A stretch of DNA of 64,000 bases from JBEDUK01 sp040414485 (GTDB lineage Bacteria; Actinomycetota; UBA4738): positions 1-64,000 of the forward strand of contig JBEDUK010000096.1 in assembly GCA_040414485.1 (NCBI GenBank), written 5' to 3'. How positions within the stretch are numbered: position 1 is the stretch's first letter; every line of letters starts with the position of its first letter. Below, in pieces: positions 59,090-64,000 of this stretch. The notes under the pieces were generated by a model. It saw only the letters and a list, made by a program, of their open reading frames with translations, ran no database searches and had not been told where the DNA came from. Both the position numbers and the translations under genes were made by a program.

Positions 59090-59935
59090 TCAGCGGGACG
59101 GCGGCGTCGTGATGAGCTGGATCAACCCCGTCAGGACCGTCTGGCCACCGTGGTCCAGGACGACCGCACCCGTCAGCTTCGACAGGTCGTTGTTCGGGAA
59201 GAACATGGGGTCCGTGGACAGGACGTAATCGCCGTTCGGCGTCTTGACCAGGCTGCCGGCCTTGAGCGCCGGCTCGCTGCCCTGCTCGAACAGCACCGTG
59301 AACGGCCCGTGCAGCGTCGGCGGAATGTTCGCCTGCATCGTGACGAAATCGGGCGTCGCGTCGGGGATGCTCACCACCAGCAACTCGCCGCTGGCGCCGC
59401 CACCCGATGGGGACGTCATCAGCGCGCCGAAGACCTTGGCCCGCTCGGCCGCGGGGACCGCATGGTTGGTGGCGCTGTTCGCCTGATCGAGCGCCTGCAT
59501 GCGCCGCTGGAACTGGGAGATGAACACCTGGAGCCGTTCGACGTCCTGCGAACGGCGGGTCACGGCCTGCTTCTGCACCGCGACCTGACCCCGCATGGCG
59601 AGCGCCCAGGTCGAGGTGCCGGCGGCAAGGAGGGCCGCCACGAGCCCTGCGGCCGCGACCAACCGCATGGTCCGCCTCGAGGTGGTCCGTCGTTTCGAAC
59701 CCCGACCGCTGCGGGCTTCCTCAACTGCCCGGCCAACGCGGTCGCCCAGGGCCGGGCCAGGTACCTCGGGGGGCAGGGACATCGCGATGCGCGCGGCGCT
59801 TTCCCTGAACCCGTCCGCCTCGCGTCTGCACCCCGGGCACGTCTCGATGTGCTGTCCGATCTCGCGCGCATCGCTCTCATCGAGTACGTCGAGCGCGAAT
59901 TCGGGAAGGAGATCCCGGACGCGAAGGCACGCCAT
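59090..59935 (-). CDS. Zinc-binding anti-sigma factor, RskA-like
   Basis: A 281-residue anti-sigma factor. The N-terminal zinc anti-sigma domain has H29-x3-C33-x2-C36 (GQHIETCPGC). One membrane helix is at about 90-112 (LVAAAGLVAALLAAGTSTWAL), and the outer domain is RskA-like (FGALMTSPSGGGASGELLVV, GAVVLDHGGQTVLTGLI). It holds the sigma factor inactive at the membrane until released by proteolysis. ATG 59935 is used; a GTG at 59941 overlapping the sigma stop (GTGA) is also possible. It is coupled to the sigma gene. Confidence 0.88.
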   Translation of the reverse strand: MACLRVRDLLPEFALDVLDESDAREIGQHIETCPGCRREADGFRESAARIAMSLPPEVPGPALGDRVGRAVEEARSGRGSKRRTTSRRTMRLVAAAGLVAALLAAGTSTWALAMRGQVAVQKQAVTRRSQDVERLQVFISQFQRRMQALDQANSATNHAVPAAERAKVFGALMTSPSGGGASGELLVVSIPDATPDFVTMQANIPPTLHGPFTVLFEQGSEPALKAGSLVKTPNGDYVLSTDPMFFPNNDLSKLTGAVVLDHGGQTVLTGLIQLITTPPSR

Positions 59936-59937
59936 GC

Positions 59938-60552
59938 TCACGCTTCGGCTCCCATCGCCGCGGCCAAGCGGGCGTTCTCGGCTTCGTTCTTTCGCAGCCG
60001 GATCAGCGCGGACCGGATGCGGGTCTTGACGGTTCCGAGTGGGATCCCCTGCGCCTCGGCGATCTCGCGCGCCGTCCAGCCGTTGAAATAGGCCAGCCGC
60101 AGCAGTTCGCGGTCGGGGGCGGGCAGGCCGTCCATGCAACGGCGTGCCGTCTCCCGATCCAGGAGGTCGTCCTCGACATTGATGGGCGGGTCCGGAAGCT
60201 CGTCGACCAGCACGAGCGGCGGCATCGACGCGCCGGTCCGGTGCCGCAGGCGGTCGACCGCGAGGTTGTGCCCGATGGCCATCAACCACGTGGAGAGCCG
60301 ACCGCGGGAGGCGTCGAACCGGTCGCCCTTGCGCCACGCGGCGACGAACACGTCCTGGGTGAGCTCCTCGGCCTCCTGGAACGAGCCCAGCATGCGCAGC
60401 CCAAGGGTGTAGATGGGCCCGCCGAAGCGGGCATAGAGCGCCCTCAGGGCGCGTTCGTCTCCGGCCATGAGCCGCTGCATCAGCTCCTGCTCCGATTCGG
60501 CTGATAGAGGACCTTCGCGCGTGAAGGTCAAGCCTGCCTCCTCAACAGTCAT
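59938..60552 (-). CDS. ECF sigma factor, SigK/RpoE-like
   Basis: A 204-residue ECF sigma factor. Region 2 (about 25-100) has ALRALYARFGGPIYTLGLRM, EAEELTQDVFVAAWRKG and LSTWLMAIGHNLAVDRLR. Region 4 (about 130-195) has LPAPDRELLRLAYFNGWTAR, EIAEAQGIPLGTVKTRIRSA. The partner is the RskA-like protein encoded just downstream. An ATG at 60552 is used; a GGAATC and CGTC pair directly upstream may be a leaderless autoregulated promoter. This is the third ECF gene in the window. Confidence 0.9.
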   Translation of the reverse strand: MTVEEAGLTFTREGPLSAESEQELMQRLMAGDERALRALYARFGGPIYTLGLRMLGSFQEAEELTQDVFVAAWRKGDRFDASRGRLSTWLMAIGHNLAVDRLRHRTGASMPPLVLVDELPDPPINVEDDLLDRETARRCMDGLPAPDRELLRLAYFNGWTAREIAEAQGIPLGTVKTRIRSALIRLRKNEAENARLAAAMGAEA

Positions 60553-60555
60553 ACG

Positions 60556-60579
60556 GACGCCGGGGGCCGGAGGGATTCC
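60556..60579 (-). promoter_or_regulatory. Possible ECF-type promoter before the SigK-like gene
   Basis: Minus strand GGAATC (60579-60574), 14 bases, CGTC (60559-60556), three bases before ATG 60552. The boxes differ from P1/P2, which fits a different sigma factor. Matches are weaker; low confidence. Confidence 0.3.
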
Positions 60580-60650
60580 GAACCTTGGGGCTCATGATCG
60601 CATGAGGTTGGCCCACTGGGAAAGGCGGGCATCTCCAGAACGGTGAGATT

Positions 60651-62075
60651 ATGTTGCGCATGGTCAAGCGGCGGGTTGCCGCGCTTGCGCTCGGCACGAT
60701 GGTGCTCACCCTCTGTGCCACATGGGCGGTGAGTGCGGCGGGCGCCGACGAGGTCCAGCCCTCGAACACCATTCTCACCATGAAGCTGAACGGGGTCGTC
60801 GATCCGTTCATGGCGACCTACATCGAACGGGGCATCCAGACGGCGGAGTCGAACGGCAACGTCGGGGTGCTGATCACGATCGACACGCCCGGCGGGCTGG
60901 ACTCGTCCATGCGCTCGATCGTCCAGGCGATCCTCGGCTCGACGCTCCCCGTGATCTGCTACACGTTCCCGTCGGGAGCCCGGGCGGCGTCGGCCGGGAC
61001 GTTCATCATGATGGGCTGCCCGGTGAACGCCATGGCGCCGGGCACGAACATCGGCGCCGCGCACCCGGTGGGCGTCTCCGGCGCCATCGAGAGCGAGAAG
61101 GTGACGAACGACGCCGTCGCCTATATCAGGTCGCTCGCCGAACGGTGGCACCGCAACGCCAACTGGGCGGAGCGCGCCGTCCGGAACGCCGAGAGCGCGA
61201 CCGCGGATGCCGCGCTCGCCCTCCACGTGGTCGATTGGGTGTCCCCCTCCGAGTCGGCGCTGCTGAACGACGTCGGCGGATGCGGCGCAGCGCCGCCGCC
61301 CGTTCCGTCAACAGGCCTCGGCCGCGTCCCGGCCGTGTGCGGAGCGAACTCGCAGGCGCTGAATCCATCGCTCGCAGAGAGCCTGTTCCATTCCTTCGCC
61401 GATCCGAACATCGCGTTCCTGCTGCTCTCGATCGGATTCCTGGCCCTGATCGCATGGATCTTCCACCCGGGATTCCACGCTTCGCTCGCCGTCGGTGTGA
61501 TCTGCATCATCGTGGGGTTCCTGATCCTGGAGACGCTGCCGGTCCGACTGAGCGGTGTGCTCCTGATCGCGATCTCCGCGATCCTGTTCGTCGTCGACGT
61601 CAAGGCCCAGACGCACGGCGTGCTCACCGCGGCGGCGATCGGCGTGCTCGTGATCGGCGGCCTGTTGCTGTTCAACCCGAGCATCCCGACCGCCCATGTC
61701 TCTATACCGGTGATCGTCCTGATAGCCCTCCTGTTCGAGCTGTTCAGCGTCACGGTGCTGCGCGCGGTCGTCAAGGCCCGCGATCGCCCGGTGCAAGGCG
61801 GTACGGGGGGGCTGATCGGATCGAGTGGGATGTCCATCACCGCGCTGGAACCGGGCGGGCAGGTTCGGGTGCTGGGCGAGACCTGGACGGCGCAGGCCGC
61901 GTACGGCTGGATCCCCGCCGGGGCCGAGGTTTGGGTGGTTGCCGTCAAGGGCGTGTCATTGATCGTCGAGTCGGCCTCGTATTCGATCGCGCCCGTGACT
62001 CCCGCGACGCCCGCGGAGGAGGCAGGTGGATTGAGCGCGGCTGGGGCCGCGCCATTCGGAGAAAGAGAGGGCTAG
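60651..62075 (+). CDS. nfeD: NfeD family membrane serine protease-like protein
   Basis: A 474-residue long-form NfeD. A signal/anchor (about 1-32) precedes a ClpP-like domain (about 40-215) with the catalytic Ser in GARAASAGTFIMM and Lys in SEKVTNDAVAYIRSL. Four or five membrane helices follow (about 235-375), then a C-terminal OB-fold domain (about 385-460, GQVRVLGETWTAQA). NfeD proteases act at membranes together with SPFH proteins, and the SPFH gene begins three bases after this stop. ATG 60651 is used; ATG 60660 is an alternative. Confidence 0.9.
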   Translation: MLRMVKRRVAALALGTMVLTLCATWAVSAAGADEVQPSNTILTMKLNGVVDPFMATYIERGIQTAESNGNVGVLITIDTPGGLDSSMRSIVQAILGSTLPVICYTFPSGARAASAGTFIMMGCPVNAMAPGTNIGAAHPVGVSGAIESEKVTNDAVAYIRSLAERWHRNANWAERAVRNAESATADAALALHVVDWVSPSESALLNDVGGCGAAPPPVPSTGLGRVPAVCGANSQALNPSLAESLFHSFADPNIAFLLLSIGFLALIAWIFHPGFHASLAVGVICIIVGFLILETLPVRLSGVLLIAISAILFVVDVKAQTHGVLTAAAIGVLVIGGLLLFNPSIPTAHVSIPVIVLIALLFELFSVTVLRAVVKARDRPVQGGTGGLIGSSGMSITALEPGGQVRVLGETWTAQAAYGWIPAGAEVWVVAVKGVSLIVESASYSIAPVTPATPAEEAGGLSAAGAAPFGEREG

Positions 62076-62077
62076 AC

Positions 62078-63079
62078 GTGTACACGGGATGGATCATCGG
62101 GTTTATCGCGCTGATCCTGGTGCTCGCGATCCTGTTCCGCGCGATCAAGATCGTTCGCGAATACCAGCGGGTGGTGGTGTTCCGGCTCGGACGTTCGATC
62201 GGCCTGAAGGGACCCGGGCTGGTGATCATCATCCCGGTCGTCGACCGTGTGGTCTGGGTCGATCTTCGCGAGCTCTACTTGGAGATCCCGCACCAGACCG
62301 CGATCACCGAGGACAACGCGCCGATCTCGATCGACTTCATCATCTTCTACAAGGTCGTGGACGCGACCATGAGCGTCCTGCAGGTGCAGAACTTCGCGGG
62401 CGCCGCGCAGAACATCGCCGCGACCACGCTGCGATCCGTGGTCGGCGACATGTCGCTGGACGACGTGCTGTCCAAGCGCGAGGAGATGAACACGATCCTG
62501 CGGACGAAGCTCGACGACGTCACCGAACGCTGGGGCGTGAAGGTCACCAACGTCGAGGTTCGCGAGATCATCCCGCCGCCCACGGTCCAGGAGGCCATGA
62601 CCCGTCAGATGTCCGCCGAGCGGACGCGACGCGCCGTCGTCACCGAGGCCGAGGGCACGAAGTCCGCAGCGATCACCGTGGCCGAGGGCAACAAGCAGTC
62701 GGCGATCCTCAATGCCGAAGGCGCGAAGCAGGCAGCCATCCTGCTTGCCGAGGGCGAACGGCAGGCGGCGGTCCTTCGTGCCGAAGGGTTCTCCATGGCG
62801 CTGTCGAAGATCTTCGATGTGGCGCAGGGCGTGGACGCGAACACGATGAGCCTCCAATACCTGGAGGCGCTCAAGCAGATCGGACTGTCGCCGTCGACGA
62901 AATGGATCCTGCCGATGGAACTGTCGAACCTACTGTCCAGCGTGGTGGGTCGGACAGCTCACGCCTTCGCGGACGGAGGTTCGAACGGTTCGTCCGGTGC
63001 AACGGATGCCGCGCCTGCTCCCGAGCGGGAGTCGCCGGCCGCGGGATCCGGCTCCGCGGCCGGCGCATCAGAATCGTAA
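62078..63079 (+). CDS. SPFH/stomatin-like membrane protein
   Basis: A 333-residue stomatin. One N-terminal membrane helix (about 3-22, GWIIGFIALILVLAILFR) is followed by the SPFH domain (about 25-190, EYQRVVVFRLGR, PGLVIIIPVVDRVV, ISIDFIIFYKV) and a coiled region rich in AEG repeats (EAEGTKSAAITVAEGNKQSA). It forms large membrane rings that organise lipids and limit NfeD access. The GTG at 62078 lies three bases after the nfeD stop with GAAAGAGAGG upstream. The last 121 bases overlap the convergent membrane-protein gene. Confidence 0.92.
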   Translation: MYTGWIIGFIALILVLAILFRAIKIVREYQRVVVFRLGRSIGLKGPGLVIIIPVVDRVVWVDLRELYLEIPHQTAITEDNAPISIDFIIFYKVVDATMSVLQVQNFAGAAQNIAATTLRSVVGDMSLDDVLSKREEMNTILRTKLDDVTERWGVKVTNVEVREIIPPPTVQEAMTRQMSAERTRRAVVTEAEGTKSAAITVAEGNKQSAILNAEGAKQAAILLAEGERQAAVLRAEGFSMALSKIFDVAQGVDANTMSLQYLEALKQIGLSPSTKWILPMELSNLLSSVVGRTAHAFADGGSNGSSGATDAAPAPERESPAAGSGSAAGASES

Positions 63080-63645
63080 GGCTTCCTTACTTCTTCCGGA
63101 TCGGCCGGAGGGGCATGCTCTTCGCGCGCGGCAGACCGATCGGAGCGGACGGCAAGGAGGAGCAGGATTCCCGCCGCGATGGCGAGAGCGCCTGCGGCGA
63201 CGGCGAGATAGATGCCGGGCCGGAACGAGAAGTCGATCAACGCGCGAAAGCGCACCCGGAGGGCAGGTGCCTGGGCACCGGCGCTGCGGACCGAACGCTC
63301 GATCAGGGCGCCGACCGCGCGGTTCCGTTCCCGAACCAGATCGACCACCGCGAACGCGCCGACGACCAGGCCCGACGCCACGCCAGCCACGGTCCATGCT
63401 CGCCGCGCGTCTCCGCGGCCGCTCACGATGGCGACGATCCCGGCGACGATCATGAAGCCACCGAGGAACAATCCGATCCTCGGGTGCCCTGCGGACGCGG
63501 TGGCGAGGGACGGCACGTCCGTCGGATAGGTCATCCGGGCCCACCCGAGGAGGCCGCCGATCGCCGCGCAGATCCCGGCCCCGATGACCAAGCCGCACAC
63601 CAGCCGGTCCCGCCGCTCGGTTGGAGCCGAATTCGATCGGGGCAT
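62959..63645 (-). CDS. Hypothetical membrane protein
   Basis: A 228-residue protein with four membrane helices (about 16-36, 57-76, 86-104 and 143-166). The N-terminal tail is basic and the C-terminus hydrophilic (REEHAPPADPEEVRKPYDSD). The order TM-loop-TM-TM-loop-TM with a loop (RERNRAVGALIERSVRSAG) is not one I recognise. ATG 63645 is the first start. The last 40 residues are encoded opposite the end of the SPFH gene and are rich in Ala, Asp, Glu and Pro, so they may be a run-on tail. Function unknown. Confidence 0.6.
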   Translation of the reverse strand: MPRSNSAPTERRDRLVCGLVIGAGICAAIGGLLGWARMTYPTDVPSLATASAGHPRIGLFLGGFMIVAGIVAIVSGRGDARRAWTVAGVASGLVVGAFAVVDLVRERNRAVGALIERSVRSAGAQAPALRVRFRALIDFSFRPGIYLAVAAGALAIAAGILLLLAVRSDRSAAREEHAPPADPEEVRKPYDSDAPAAEPDPAAGDSRSGAGAASVAPDEPFEPPSAKA

Positions 63646-63672
63646 GAGGCGAATTGTGCATCAAAATTCGGG

Positions 63673-63701
63673 TTGACAGAAGACCGAAGCGGGCATAGGG
63701 T
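63673..63701 (+). promoter_or_regulatory. Strong vegetative promoter
   Basis: TTGACA (63673-63678), 17 bases, TAGGGT (63696-63701): a perfect -35, ideal spacing and a good actinobacterial -10. It is followed by GCGCAC as at the other secreted genes. The leader to ATG 63781 is about 70 bases with GGAGGGG. Confidence 0.75.
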
Positions 63702-63780
63702 GCGCACTCTCGCGCGCGGATTTGCTTGGGATCCGCGCTCACGAGCAAGGCGGGGCGAGAGCCGCCGGAGGGGTGGTCGC

Positions 63781-64000
63781 ATGAGGAAATACTTCATCTG
63801 GCTTGCGCCGGCCGTGCTGGCGATGGCGGTGCTGAGCATCGCCTTTGCGGGCGTTGCGCAGGCCGGAAAGCAGGTCGCGGCCAGCCCCGTCAAGGGCGCG
63901 AAGATTGCGAACCCCGGTTCCATCAACGTCGCCCATAAGCTCCTCAGCACGGCGCTTTCGCCGAACGGGTACAACGGGAACGCGGTCGGCGCCGGGTTCC
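63781..64000 (+). CDS. Secreted protein, N-terminal part only (3' end outside window)
   Basis: The frame is open for 73 codons to the right edge. It starts with a signal peptide (MRKYFIWLAPAVLAMAVLSI, cleavage near AQAGK, about residue 30) and continues KQVAASPVKGAKIANPGSIN without visible domains. A ribosome site (GGAGGGG) lies 12 bases upstream, and the promoter is the strongest in the window, so it may be an abundant exported protein. No family can be named from the part seen. Confidence 0.65.
   Translation, partial: MRKYFIWLAPAVLAMAVLSIAFAGVAQAGKQVAASPVKGAKIANPGSINVAHKLLSTALSPNGYNGNAVGAGF

Noticed and set aside
1..64000. tRNA or rRNA genes, CRISPR arrays, insertion sequences, phage or plasmid genes
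   Set aside because: Gaps between genes are short, no T-arm-like GTTCGAATC with a matching acceptor stem was seen, no regular short repeats exist, and no transposase or integrase protein is encoded.

Overview
The window is 64 kb of dense, GC-rich bacterial chromosome with about 62 protein genes and no gene-free gap above 300 bases. I saw no rRNA, tRNA, CRISPR array, insertion sequence or phage gene. The gene content points to the Actinomycetota: two F420-type LLM oxidoreductases, a DUF5319 protein, a Pol-PE-Lig ordered LigD next to Ku, GlpX-type fructose bisphosphatase, the small zinc-finger protein beside a KANL3/Tex30-like hydrolase that is typical of actinobacteria, zinc-finger anti-sigma factors, frequent GTG starts and many apparently leaderless promoters. 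Nothing fixes the genus. A deep, poorly cultured actinobacterial lineage is my best guess, and a Chloroflexota relative cannot be excluded.

Layout. 0-4.1 kb: an ECF sigma factor overlapping a membrane-anchored PD40 propeller, and a VKOR plus DUF929 oxidative-folding pair. 4.1-10.3 kb: zinc-finger/hydrolase pair, DUF72 protein, GlnD and GlnB nitrogen signalling, a winged-helix protein and a class III nucleotide cyclase. 10.3-14.5 kb: non-homologous end joining (Ku, LigD) with a GNAT gene between. 14.5-19.7 kb: K+ channel, secreted LVIVD propeller, DUF5319, PIG-L deacetylase, a small protein and RmuC. 19.8-24.5 kb: a four-gene operon of APC permease, metallophosphoesterase, double Lrp/AsnC regulator and ureohydrolase. 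24.8-30.4 kb: SGNH hydrolase, AlaX-like editing protein, amidohydrolase, SDR and an LLM oxidoreductase. 30.5-33.4 kb: TldD/TldE protease. 33.4-40 kb: two secreted proteins of unknown role, a degenerate CaCA-like membrane protein, NDH-2, a NERD protein and an alcohol dehydrogenase. 40-47.4 kb: FMN alpha-hydroxyacid oxidase, PHP phosphoesterase, lipoprotein, DUF3237, DMT exporter, GpsA and GlpX. 47.4-53.9 kb: S9 peptidase operon, ABC-2 exporter and an esterase. 53.9-60.6 kb: two S1C/HtrA-like proteases divergent from an HxlR regulator, then two ECF sigma/anti-sigma modules. 60.6-64 kb: NfeD plus SPFH membrane pair, a membrane protein and the start of a secreted protein.

Working together. Three separate ECF sigma/anti-sigma modules lie in one window. 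For one of them the sequence shows a matching promoter (GGGAACC, 14 bases, GGTGTAYC) in front of the sigma gene itself and in front of the next secreted-protein gene, so a local autoregulated regulon can be read directly. The APC/AsnC/ureohydrolase operon looks like uptake plus hydrolysis of an agmatine- or guanidino-type compound under a sensor made of two fused AsnC units. About ten genes start 6-10 bases after a TANNNT box, which suggests leaderless mRNAs. The HxlR regulator and the protease operon share a gap with a perfect TAACTTGC-N5-GCAAGTTA operator-like dyad. Assigned functions are inferred from motifs read by eye. No database search was run.
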